A stretch of DNA of 17,399 nucleotides from Bacillota bacterium (GTDB taxonomy: Bacteria; Bacillota; Clostridia; Clostridiales; Clostridiaceae), in NCBI GenBank assembly GCA_030706015.1, contig JAUZPI010000081.1:1-17399 (forward strand), read 5' to 3'. A program made the translations under genes and the position numbers. Shown here in pieces: positions 1 through 6,598 of the stretch. The stretch's first letter is position 1. The number at the start of each line of letters is the position of its first letter. The notes under the pieces were generated by a model. That model ran no database searches and was not told where the DNA came from. It was given only the letters and a program-made list of their open reading frames with translations.

Positions 1-44
1 GCCGCCAGCGTTCGTCCTGAGCCAGGATCAAACTCTCAATTTAA
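1..44 (-). rRNA. rrs: 16S ribosomal RNA, 5' end only
   Basis: Read on the minus strand, the first 44 bases give the universal 5' start of bacterial 16S rRNA, including GAGAGTTTGATCCTGGCTCA and then GACGAACGCTGGCGGC. The gene continues leftwards out of the window, so only the extreme 5' end is present. The mature 5' end is placed near base 44 by comparison with the family and could be off by a few bases. It is preceded by a leader with a boxA-like stretch (GGTCTTTGAAAATT, about bases 124-137) and two tandem promoters, so this is the head of an rRNA operon. Confidence 0.97.
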
Positions 45-61
45 AAGTTTAATCTGTACTC

Positions 62-161
62 AATTAAGTTATCACTTAATTTATTCTCATAAAGAATTGC
101 TGACTTTTCATGATATCTGTTTAATTTTCAAAGACCAATTGTGTTGCTGTCACCCGACAGC
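62..161 (-). other. rRNA operon leader (pre-16S) with hairpins and boxA-like motif
   Basis: This is the transcribed spacer between the proximal rRNA promoter and 16S. It starts with a hairpin of six base pairs (GCTGTC / GACAGC, bases 146-161) located almost exactly where transcription from the proximal promoter should begin. The motif GGTCTTTGAAAATT resembles the boxA antitermination site of Bacillus and Clostridium rRNA leaders. Closer to 16S is an 8-bp hairpin (AATTAAGT / ACTTAATT, bases 62-81). The sequences are seen directly; antitermination and processing roles are inferred from known rRNA leaders. Confidence 0.65.
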
Positions 162-167
162 TTTTAT

Positions 168-196
168 AGTTTATCAAAACTATTTCATATTGTCAA
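168..196 (-). promoter_or_regulatory. Proximal rRNA promoter P2
   Basis: On the minus strand, TTGACA (191-196) is followed after exactly 17 bp by TAAACT (168-173). The expected start of transcription is near base 161, at the first base of the leader hairpin. Confidence 0.85.
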
Positions 197-274
197 TAAC
201 TTTTTTTCATTTATTTTTAGTAATCAATTTAAAAAAGTTATTATTCACACTTTGCTGCTAAACGCAACTATCAT

Positions 275-303
275 AGTATAGTTTAATCTAGACTACTTGT
301 CAA
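275..303 (-). promoter_or_regulatory. Distal rRNA promoter P1
   Basis: On the minus strand, TTGACA (298-303) and TATACT (275-280) are separated by 17 bp. Together with the proximal promoter about 107 bp downstream, this gives the tandem arrangement typical of rRNA operons in Firmicutes. The repeated AGTAGTC on both sides of the -35 (about 290-296 and 310-316) is of unknown meaning. Confidence 0.85.
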
Positions 304-527
304 TATACACTTGACTACTAATCACTATGAAATACTTATAAGATATTCTGCTTAATACTGCCTCTAAATGTTATAACTAATGTTGTATCTGATATTTTAC
401 CTTAATCCTTCTCTAAGCTCAATGCACATTTCATTCCATGCAACCCTTATTTATCCTCCGCCCATTTTAAACTCTACTTAACATATTGTATAACTATCTG
501 ATGTGATACTATAAATTGTTGCATAGC
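304..527. other. Gene-free stretch upstream of the rRNA promoters
   Basis: This stretch between the murD terminator and the distal rRNA promoter holds no open reading frame I would defend. It is AT-rich apart from a short GGGCGGAGG on the minus strand near base 460. The segment next to P1 could act as an upstream promoter element, but nothing specific shows it. Confidence 0.5.
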
Positions 528-580
528 TAATAACAATAAAACAACCAAGGTAACTAACTTAAATAATTACATTACCTTGG
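528..580 (-). terminator. Probable murD terminator
   Basis: A perfect 9-bp inverted repeat, CCAAGGTAA / TTACCTTGG (545-553 and 572-580), with an 18-nt loop lies 25 bp beyond the murD stop codon. On the minus strand it is followed by the T-rich run TTGTTTTATTG. The loop is longer than usual and the T-run is interrupted, so efficiency is uncertain, but no other candidate separates murD from the rRNA promoters. Confidence 0.6.
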
Positions 581-604
581 CTACTAACTCTTAAAAATTA
601 TTAT

Positions 605-1984
605 TTACTTGATGTGTGTAACTATATTTTTAAAGGTATTACCCCTAGCCTCAAAATTAGGGAATAAATCAAAACTAGCGCATGCAGGTGATAAAGTAAC
701 AACATCTCCCTTTACGGCAATTTTTCCAGCCTCATAAACAGCCTCTTCAAAACTATCTGCTAATACAATAGGTAAGTTAATGCCTTTATCACGAATTACT
801 TTGTCGAACACTTCTTTAATCTTGTATTTTGTAGTTCCAACTAACACTAATGCCTTTATCATTTTATATCCTTCTTCAGCCAGTGGTTCAAAAGGAATAT
901 TTTTATCATACCCACCCGCAATTAATATAACCTGCTGTTCAAAAGCATTTAGGCCAGCGAGGGTTCTTGTAGGACTTGACGCTATGGAGTCATTATAGTA
1001 TTTAACACCATCAATCTCTCTAACAAATTCACACCTATGCTCAACTCCAGTAAAGGATACTGCAACTTTCCTCATGTTTTCCAAAGAAACATCCTCATAA
1101 ACTGCAGTGAAAGCTGCTAATAAATTCTCTACATTATGCAATCCCTTAATCTGAATATCATCCTTTTTACACACTTCTTGTTCAAATATATATAGAGTAT
1201 TATCTTTATAACAAGCCCCTTGCGCTATCATTTCTTGTCTAGTAAACTGAAAAACTCTGCCTTTTGCCTCACTTTTCATATTTCTAGTAATGTCATTGTC
1301 TAGATTTAGCACTAGCAGATCACTTTGATTTTGATACTTAAATATATTCTTTTTTGATTCCACATATTCATCCATACCTTTGTGCATATCTAAGTGATTA
1401 GGACTTAAATTAGTAATAACAGCTACTTCTGGCGATACATTCATAGTCATTAGTTGAAAACTAGAGAGTTCTAAAACAACTTTGTCATCTTTATTAACAT
1501 TTTCAATCTGAGTAAATAGAGGAGTTCCTATATTCCCTCCAACCCAAGTATTATATCCTTGCTCTCTAAGCATCTTATATACCAGAGTAGTAGTTGTAGT
1601 TTTTCCATCACTGCCAGTAATACCGAATATCTTAGCTGGGCAGTATCGTACAAACTCCTCCATTTCAGAGGTAATATATGCACCAGCTTCTTTCTCTTTT
1701 AATAAATATGGATTATCTATTCTCATAGATGGGGTTTTGAATATAACTTCAAATCCATTTAGTTTATCCAAGTACCCCTCCCCTAGCTCGAGTACAACAC
1801 CTTCTTTTTCAAATTCATCCACTATATCCTTTAGTTCTTCTCTTGTTTTCTTATCAAAAGCCGTAACCTTCGCACCCAGTTCAACCAAGAAGTGTATCAA
1901 AGGTCTATTACTTATTCCCATTCCTATTACTGCTGTTTTTTTATCATTTATAAATTCCTTAAAATTCTTAAAGTCCTTTTTCAC
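605..1984 (-). CDS. murD: UDP-N-acetylmuramoyl-L-alanine--D-glutamate ligase (MurD)
   Basis: This 459-residue Mur ligase adds D-glutamate to UDP-MurNAc-L-Ala with ATP in cytoplasmic peptidoglycan precursor synthesis. An N-terminal UDP-binding region (AVIGMGISNRPL, 18-29) is followed by the ATP loop GITGSDGKTTTTT (121-133), LELSSFQL (171-178), NLSPNHLDMH (192-201), the likely carbamylated lysine in SKKNIF (210-215), GLHNVENLLAAF (281-292) and a C-terminal domain with NDSIASSPTRTLAGL (331-345) and LIAGGYDKN (354-362). The length is normal for MurD. The start is GTG, placed by the strong Shine-Dalgarno GGGGGAG six bases upstream. The usual C-terminal NDSKATN is NDSIASS here, so the conserved lysine is missing. 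It stands alone, outside any cell-wall cluster, with its own promoter. Another Mur-ligase-like role is possible but less likely. Confidence 0.9.
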   Translation of the reverse strand: MKKDFKNFKEFINDKKTAVIGMGISNRPLIHFLVELGAKVTAFDKKTREELKDIVDEFEKEGVVLELGEGYLDKLNGFEVIFKTPSMRIDNPYLLKEKEAGAYITSEMEEFVRYCPAKIFGITGSDGKTTTTTLVYKMLREQGYNTWVGGNIGTPLFTQIENVNKDDKVVLELSSFQLMTMNVSPEVAVITNLSPNHLDMHKGMDEYVESKKNIFKYQNQSDLLVLNLDNDITRNMKSEAKGRVFQFTRQEMIAQGACYKDNTLYIFEQEVCKKDDIQIKGLHNVENLLAAFTAVYEDVSLENMRKVAVSFTGVEHRCEFVREIDGVKYYNDSIASSPTRTLAGLNAFEQQVILIAGGYDKNIPFEPLAEEGYKMIKALVLVGTTKYKIKEVFDKVIRDKGINLPIVLADSFEEAVYEAGKIAVKGDVVTLSPACASFDLFPNFEARGNTFKNIVTHIK

Positions 1985-2072
1985 TAAAATCTCCCCCAGA
2001 CAAAATTATAACTATCATTTTTCCTTTTATCCGATGCCTATCCTCAGTAACACTTTAATTTCATATAAATCA

Positions 2073-2081
2073 AGTATACCA
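2073..2081 (-). promoter_or_regulatory. Probable murD promoter (extended -10)
   Basis: TGGTATACT on the minus strand is an extended -10 (TGn plus TATACT) about 90 bp before the murD start. The hexamer 17 bp upstream (GTTATC) is a poor -35, so the call rests on the extended -10 and on the lack of a better site. Confidence 0.5.
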
Positions 2082-2096
2082 TAGGCTGCATCTTGG

Positions 2097-2159
2097 ATAA
2101 CGAGTTCTTAGCTTCAGATTGGTTTTGAAGCCCAATCTGAAGCTAAGAACTCCGTTTAT
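2097..2159. repeat. Long perfect inverted repeat upstream of murD
   Basis: Two 21-base arms (2102-2122 and 2132-2152) are exact reverse complements around a 9-base loop. The stem extends outwards by about five more pairs with small bulges (ataac with gtttat). Neither strand has a good T-run after the stem, and no minus-strand gene end needs a terminator here because glyS has its own. The element lies just upstream of the murD -10. It looks more like an intergenic repeat or a small non-autonomous element remnant than a terminator, but that origin is inference. Confidence 0.85.
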
Positions 2160-2292
2160 AATTATACCACCTTATACTTAATGTAAACAAATTAAATAAA
2201 TCTTTATTTGCATAAGATATTGTATTTATCAGTACTCATTTGCTGTCGAATTTTTTAGAATAAAATTTTTTATAAAAAATTATTGTAGACTA

Positions 2293-2322
2293 TTGCAAGA
2301 TTATAAATATATGTGTTATAAT
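2293..2322 (+). promoter_or_regulatory. Plus-strand promoter of a predicted small RNA
   Basis: TATAAT (2317-2322) is preceded by TG one base upstream (extended -10, TGTTATAAT) and, after an 18-bp spacer, by TTGCAA (2293-2298). A very AT-rich stretch with an 18-bp palindrome lies just upstream. It is the only convincing promoter found on the plus strand. Transcription should start near base 2329-2331. Confidence 0.7.
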
Positions 2323-2329
2323 CTTATTG

Positions 2330-2438
2330 TGCCGTAAGGAAAACATTAATATAATTCCCCAAGTTTTAATTGAACATATAACATATCCCCATGATTAAAC
2401 CCTATTTTTACCGGATAGAAATATCCGGTACTTTTTTC
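2330..2438 (+). ncRNA. Predicted small non-coding RNA with C-rich motifs
   Basis: A plus-strand promoter (2293-2322) and a strong intrinsic terminator (2409-2437) bracket about 108 nt with no credible reading frame. The only ATG frame (from 2391, 20 codons) has no Shine-Dalgarno and runs through the terminator. Three C-rich stretches lie in otherwise A/U-rich and probably unpaired sequence: TTCCCCAA (CCCC at 2357-2360), ATATCCCCAT (2387-2390) and AAACCC (2400-2402). Single-stranded C-rich motifs are typical of Gram-positive trans-acting small RNAs of the RsaE/RoxS type, which pair with G-rich ribosome binding sites. Homology to those is not claimed. The unit is divergent from murD and convergent with glyS. 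Promoter, terminator and motifs are seen; the regulatory role is inferred. I do not recognise the RNA as a named family. Confidence 0.6.
2409..2437 (+). terminator. Intrinsic terminator of the predicted small RNA
   Basis: The 9-bp stem TACCGGATA / TATCCGGTA is closed by a GAAA tetraloop and followed by C and six T on the plus strand. On the minus strand the stem is followed by AAAATAGG, so it terminates plus-strand transcription only. It lies 34 bp from the separate glyS terminator, so it is not needed by any annotated protein gene. Confidence 0.88.
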
Positions 2439-2470
2439 ATCTTAATTTTCTAATATAAACAAGTATTTTA

Positions 2471-2521
2471 TAAAAACAAAAGCATGTATGCTAGTTAATC
2501 CAAACTAGTCTACATGCTTTT
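2471..2521 (-). terminator. glyS terminator
   Basis: A long stem of 11 bp (AAAAGCATGTA / TACATGCTTTT) continues inwards past a 2-by-2 mismatch as CTAGTT / AACTAG. It begins 16 bp beyond the glyS stop codon and is followed on the minus strand by GTTTTTATAAA. The plus-strand side also ends in TTTTCTTA, so it may work weakly in both directions. Confidence 0.85.
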
Positions 2522-2536
2522 CTTATATTCTAATTA

Positions 2537-3928
2537 TTAAAATTCAACCTTTTCTTGAAGATATTTTTCTAATTCATCTATACTTAATCTAACTTGCTGC
2601 ATTGTATCTCTATCTCTTACAGTTACAGCATTATCCTCCAAGGTATCAAAATCTATAGTAATACAGTATGGTGTTCCTATTTCATCCTGTCTTCTGTATC
2701 TCTTACCTATACTTCCTGCTTCATCATATTCTATATTAAACTTTTTAGCTAATTTCTCGTAAACCTCAGAAGCTTTATCTGATAATTTTTTACTTAATGG
2801 TAAAATCGCTGCTTTATATGGAGCTAACGCAGGATGAAGGTGAAGTACACTTCTTACGTCTCCATCTTCAAGTTCCTCTTCATCATAAGCATCAACTAAG
2901 AAAGCTAAAGCAACTCTATCTGCACCTAATGAAGGTTCAATTACATATGGTACATATTTCTCATTAGTACTTGGGTCAAGATAATTAAAATCTTCCCCAG
3001 AATGCTGCATGTGTTGTTTCAAATCGTAGTCAGTTCTATCTGCAATACCCCATAGTTCCCCCCATCCAAAAGGAAATTTGTATTCAATATCAGAAGTTGC
3101 TTTACTATAGAATACTAGCTCTTCTGGAGAATGATCTCTCATTCTAACATTATCTTTATCAATTCCAAGAGATAATAAGAAATTCCAACAATATTCTTTC
3201 CAGAACTTAAACCATTCTAAGTCTGTGCCCGGCTTACAGAAGAATTCTAATTCCATTTGTTCAAACTCTCTGGTTCTAAATGTGAAGTTTCCTGGTGTTA
3301 TTTCATTTCTAAAAGCTTTTCCGATTTGACCTATACCAAACGGAACTTTCTTTCTACTGGTTCTTTGAACATTCTTAAAGTTAATAAATATACCTTGAGC
3401 TGTTTCTGGTCTTAAGAATATTTCAGAAACCGCATCCTCAGTTACTCCTTGGAATGTTTTAAACATTAAATTAAATTGTCTAATATCAGTAAAGTTCTTT
3501 GCTCCACATTTAGGACATTCGATATTATTTTTTTCTATATATTCTTTTAACTGTTCATGAGTCCAGCCATCAGCAGATTGATCATCTATACCTTGGGAAG
3601 CCATATGCTCTTCTACAAGTTTATCAGCTCTATGTCTTGCTTTGCACTCTTTACAATCCATTAAAGGATCAGCAAAACCGCCAACGTGACCAGATGCTAC
3701 CCATACTTCCCTATTCATTAATATTGCACAATCAACACCTATATTATATGGACTCTCTTGAATAAACTTTTTCCACCATGCCTTTTTTACATTGTTTTTA
3801 AATTCTACACCCAAAGGACCATAATCCCATGAATTTGCTAGTCCTCCATATATGTCTGATCCAGGAAATATAAATCCCCTATTCTTTGCTAATGCAACTA
3901 TTTTATCCATTGTCTTTTCAACTGCCAT
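2537..3928 (-). CDS. glyS: Glycyl-tRNA synthetase, single-chain class II type
   Basis: This 463-residue cytoplasmic enzyme charges tRNA-Gly with glycine. It is the alpha2 class II type (glyS/GRS1-like), not the two-gene glyQ-glyS type. Counting from the chosen ATG, visible features are the N-terminal FPGSDIYGGLANSWDYGPLG, two Cys pairs (C92/C95 and C138/C141, possibly metal-binding), motif 2 FRNEITPGNFTFRTREFEQ (206-224) and motif 3 EPSLGADRVALAFL (331-344), then an anticodon-binding domain to the end. A GTG nine bases further upstream (3937) is in frame, but AAGGTG sits eight bases before the ATG at 3928 and directly abuts the GTG, so ATG is chosen. A T-box leader directly upstream makes expression respond to uncharged tRNA-Gly. 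Confidence 0.97.
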   Translation of the reverse strand: MAVEKTMDKIVALAKNRGFIFPGSDIYGGLANSWDYGPLGVEFKNNVKKAWWKKFIQESPYNIGVDCAILMNREVWVASGHVGGFADPLMDCKECKARHRADKLVEEHMASQGIDDQSADGWTHEQLKEYIEKNNIECPKCGAKNFTDIRQFNLMFKTFQGVTEDAVSEIFLRPETAQGIFINFKNVQRTSRKKVPFGIGQIGKAFRNEITPGNFTFRTREFEQMELEFFCKPGTDLEWFKFWKEYCWNFLLSLGIDKDNVRMRDHSPEELVFYSKATSDIEYKFPFGWGELWGIADRTDYDLKQHMQHSGEDFNYLDPSTNEKYVPYVIEPSLGADRVALAFLVDAYDEEELEDGDVRSVLHLHPALAPYKAAILPLSKKLSDKASEVYEKLAKKFNIEYDEAGSIGKRYRRQDEIGTPYCITIDFDTLEDNAVTVRDRDTMQQVRLSIDELEKYLQEKVEF

Positions 3929-3960
3929 AAAATTCACACCTTTCTATAAAATTGTATAAA

Positions 3961-4207
3961 AAAAAGCCCTATACCATAAGGGACGAAAGTTTCTTCTTCC
4001 GCGGTTCCACCCTTTTTGGCACAAGCCCTGCTTTCATTGAAACTGCACTCATAAGCTCCTTTTACAATTACTTCTTAGTTGCTTACACCACCCACAACCT
4101 CTCTTAAAAGAAATATTATTGTTACTTTTCTCAATCATCATGCAAATATTAATTTGTGCAAAATATAACTAATCAATTTTATTGATTAGTTAGCAACTTT
4201 TTACTTA
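3961..4207 (-). promoter_or_regulatory. T-box riboswitch controlling glyS
   Basis: The minus-strand leader contains the T-box core GGGTGGAACCGCGG (3999-4012), which pairs with the uncharged tRNA acceptor end. An intrinsic terminator follows (CCCTTAT / ATAGGG, then seven T, 3961-3986), whose 5' arm can instead pair with AAGGG before the T-box to form the antiterminator. Upstream is a Stem I region with the conserved AGAGAG and an apical hairpin (GTTGTGGGTGGTGTAAGCAAC, about 4081-4101). A GGA (4057-4059) after the helix ACAAT / ATTGT is the best candidate specifier codon, fitting glycine. Low charging of tRNA-Gly should favour read-through into glyS. The T-box identity is secure; the specifier assignment was done by eye. 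Confidence 0.95.
4167..4191 (-). repeat. Perfect 10-bp hairpin at the start of the T-box leader
   Basis: AACTAATCAA / TTGATTAGTT with a 5-base loop lies about 16 bases after the expected transcription start of the glyS leader. It precedes Stem I and is not part of the standard T-box fold. It might stabilise the 5' end, or stop read-through from tRNA-Asn, since ATATTTTG follows it on the minus strand. Confidence 0.7.
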
Positions 4208-4213
4208 TTATAT

Positions 4214-4241
4214 ATTCTACCAAACTATAGATTATTGTCAA
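4214..4241 (-). promoter_or_regulatory. Promoter of the glyS T-box transcript
   Basis: On the minus strand TTGACA (4236-4241) and TAGAAT (4214-4219) are 16 bp apart. The site begins only 18 bases beyond the 3' end of tRNA-Asn and sets the start of the T-box leader near 4207. Confidence 0.8.
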
Positions 4242-4259
4242 GTTTACAAAAAATAAAAA

Positions 4260-4334
<75 letters not shown>

Positions 4335-4352
4335 ACGTTTACTACATATATT

Positions 4353-4380
4353 ATTATACTTAAAATTTAAAAATATGCAA
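4353..4380 (-). promoter_or_regulatory. tRNA-Asn promoter
   Basis: TTGCAT (4375-4380), 16 bp, then TATAAT (4353-4358) on the minus strand, with the tRNA 5' end about 19 bp beyond the -10. The 136 bp further upstream, back to the lysS terminator, hold nothing else that I recognise. Confidence 0.72.
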
Positions 4381-4516
4381 TACCTTTTTTGAAACTTTTT
4401 TATATATTTCTACTTTTTCTTTCTTCAACTACCTTTTAACTACAAATGATACACTCTCCTATAACTGAAAAAACAGTAAAAACATCGCCCTACAAACAAT
4501 ATGATAACAAGTATAT

Positions 4517-4550
4517 AAAAAAGAGCCAGTTATAAAACTAGCTCTTTTTT
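4517..4550 (-). terminator. lysS terminator, probably bidirectional
   Basis: AAAAAAGAGC (4517-4526) and GCTCTTTTTT (4541-4550) form a 10-bp stem extended inwards by AGTT / AACT past one mismatch. Both strands end in a run of six T. It starts six bases after the lysS stop codon. Confidence 0.92.
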
Positions 4551-4556
4551 GAACTC

Positions 4557-6098
4557 TTACATTTGAGTAGGCTTCATTGTTGGGAACAATAACACGTCTC
4601 TTATTGAATACGCGTCTGTTAAGAACATTATAAGTCTATCTATACCTATTCCAAGTCCACCTGTTGGAGGCATACCAATTTCTAAAGCATTTAGGAAATC
4701 TTCATCCATAACATATGCTTCGTCGTCTCCTAGTTCTCTTTCTCTCGCTTGTTGCAAGAATCTTTCTCTTTGTACAATAGGGTCATTAAGTTCTGAGTAT
4801 GCATTACATAATTCTCTACCATATACAAAGCCTTCGAATCTTTCAGTAAATGCTTCATTTCCTCTTTTCTTTTTAGTAAGAGGTGATATTTCTACAGGAT
4901 AATCACATATGAATGTAGGTTGAATCATCTTTTCTTCCGCATATGCTTCAAATAATTCATTTAGAATTTCACCCTTAGTGTAATCTTCTAATTTCTTTTT
5001 CAATTGTAAACCTTTTTCTTTTGCTATTTGTCTAGCTTCTTCATCGGATTTTATTGAATTAAAATCTACACCTGCATGTTCTTTAACTGCATCTACCATT
5101 GTTATTCTTCTCCAAGGTGGAGTAAAGTCTATTTCAGTTCTTTGATATGTAACTTTGGTAGTACCTAATACCTTCTCACATACATAAGCAACCATATTTT
5201 CTGTTATTTCCATCATATCATTATAATCAGCATATGCTTCATATAATTCTATCATAGTAAATTCAGGGTTATGTCTTATGTCTATACCTTCATTTCTAAA
5301 ATTCTTACCCATTTCATATACTTTTTCGAATCCACCAACTATTAATCTCTTTAAATATAATTCTGTTGCTATTCTAAGATACATATCTATATCTAGGGCA
5401 TTATGATGTGTTATAAATGGTCTAGCTGCTGCTCCTCCGGCTATAGATGATAATATTGGAGTCTCAACTTCTAAGTAATCCTTATTATCTAAAAACTCTC
5501 TTATAGCTCTAATAATAGCTGTTCTCTTCATGAAAACTTCTCTTACTTCTGGATTAATTATTAAATCTACATATCTTTGTCTATATCTCAAATCTGGGTC
5601 CTTTAAACCATGAAATTTCTCTGGAAGAGGTTTTAATGACTTTGTTAAAAGTTCAAAGTCTGTTATATGAATACTTATTTCACCAGTTTTTGTCTTAAAC
5701 ACTAATCCTGTTATTGAAACAAAATCTCCAATATCAAAAGTCTTATATGATTTTAGCTTCTCTTCACCAACATCGTCTATTTTTATGTAAAGTTGAATCT
5801 TTCCATATCTATCGTGTATATCAGAAAAACCAGCCTTGCCTTGAACTCTTTTAGACATAAGTCTTCCAGCTACAGTAACTTGTTTTCCTTCAAGTTCCTC
5901 ATAATTATCTTTTATCTCTTTTGTTGTATGCGTTCTTTCAACCTTGTATACGTCAAAAGGGTCTTTTCCTGCTGCTTGAAGATCAGATAACTTCTGTCTT
6001 CTTATTTGTAATAAGCTATTAAACTCTGCCGCAGCCTTTTCTTCCAATTTCCTTTGCTTAATTTCTTCTTTTGTCAATTGCTTTTCCTCATTTGACAT
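4557..6098 (-). CDS. lysS: Lysyl-tRNA synthetase, class II
   Basis: This 513-residue cytoplasmic enzyme charges tRNA-Lys. After a charged, helical N-terminal stretch (1-60) come an OB-fold anticodon-binding domain (about 70-150) and the class II catalytic core. The core shows motif 1 around EFLDNKDYLEVETPIL (201-216), motif 2 FRNEGIDIRHNPEFTMIE (267-284) and motif 3 GLGIGIDRLIMF (481-492). The length is about that of bacterial LysS with a slightly long N-terminus. ATG is preceded by GGAGGG at good distance. Only 17 bp separate it from the greA stop codon, so the two are co-transcribed from the greA promoter. The unit ends at the strong hairpin just after the stop. No T-box is seen, which is usual for LysS. 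Confidence 0.98.
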   Translation of the reverse strand: MSNEEKQLTKEEIKQRKLEEKAAAEFNSLLQIRRQKLSDLQAAGKDPFDVYKVERTHTTKEIKDNYEELEGKQVTVAGRLMSKRVQGKAGFSDIHDRYGKIQLYIKIDDVGEEKLKSYKTFDIGDFVSITGLVFKTKTGEISIHITDFELLTKSLKPLPEKFHGLKDPDLRYRQRYVDLIINPEVREVFMKRTAIIRAIREFLDNKDYLEVETPILSSIAGGAAARPFITHHNALDIDMYLRIATELYLKRLIVGGFEKVYEMGKNFRNEGIDIRHNPEFTMIELYEAYADYNDMMEITENMVAYVCEKVLGTTKVTYQRTEIDFTPPWRRITMVDAVKEHAGVDFNSIKSDEEARQIAKEKGLQLKKKLEDYTKGEILNELFEAYAEEKMIQPTFICDYPVEISPLTKKKRGNEAFTERFEGFVYGRELCNAYSELNDPIVQRERFLQQARERELGDDEAYVMDEDFLNALEIGMPPTGGLGIGIDRLIMFLTDAYSIRDVLLFPTMKPTQM

Positions 6099-6115
6099 TT
6101 ATTTATCCCTCCAAC

Positions 6116-6598
6116 TTATTGAGTTCTAATATCTAAAATCTCATATCTACTTACTCCATCTGGTACTTGTGCTTCAACAATGTCTCCAACCTTCTTGCCA
6201 ATTAAAGCACTACCAACAGGAGATTCGTTAGATATCTTGTTTTCTAATGGGTCAGATTCAGCAGAACCTACGATTACAAATTCTACTTCCTCATCAAATT
6301 CAAAATCCTTCACCTTAACTATAGCTCCAACATTAACAACATCATTTCTTATTTCACTGGAATCTACAACTGTAGCATTTTTTAGCATAGTTTCTAATTG
6401 TACTATTCTTCCTTCTACAAAAGCCTGGTCATTTTTAGCTTCGTCATATTCTGAATTCTCGCTTAAATCTCCAAATGAAAGGGCAACCTTTATCTTTTCA
6501 GTTATTTCTTTTCTCTTTATTGTTTTTAAATATTCCAATTCTTCTTCTAGTTTTTTAACCCCTTCATAAGTCATAACGTATTTTTTTGCTTCACTCAT
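6116..6598 (-). CDS. greA: Transcription elongation factor GreA
   Basis: This 160-residue protein inserts its N-terminal coiled coil into the secondary channel of RNA polymerase. There it stimulates cleavage of backtracked transcripts. The coiled coil spans about residues 10-75, with the acidic tip GDLSENSEYDEAK (43-55) containing the D44 and E47 pair expected to place the catalytic metal. The C-terminal FKBP-like domain (about 82-160) includes SPVGSALIGKKVGD. The length is the family norm. The ATG has GGGGAG eight bases upstream. It is the first gene of a greA-lysS unit and lies behind a consensus promoter and a leader of about 265 nt, unusually long for this gene. Confidence 0.97.
   Translation of the reverse strand: MSEAKKYVMTYEGVKKLEEELEYLKTIKRKEITEKIKVALSFGDLSENSEYDEAKNDQAFVEGRIVQLETMLKNATVVDSSEIRNDVVNVGAIVKVKDFEFDEEVEFVIVGSAESDPLENKISNESPVGSALIGKKVGDIVEAQVPDGVSRYEILDIRTQ

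Noticed and set aside
397..450. A short open stretch on the minus strand reading AWNEMCIELREGLR after a GGAGG
   Set aside because: It has only 17 codons with no well-placed ATG. It looks a little like a protein C-terminus, but the upstream frame is closed by a stop and no gene remnant can be traced further.
2391..2453. A 20-codon plus-strand frame starting ATG ATT AAA inside the predicted small RNA
   Set aside because: It has no Shine-Dalgarno (CATATCCCC precedes it), overlaps the terminator stem and would be on a transcript that ends before the stop codon.
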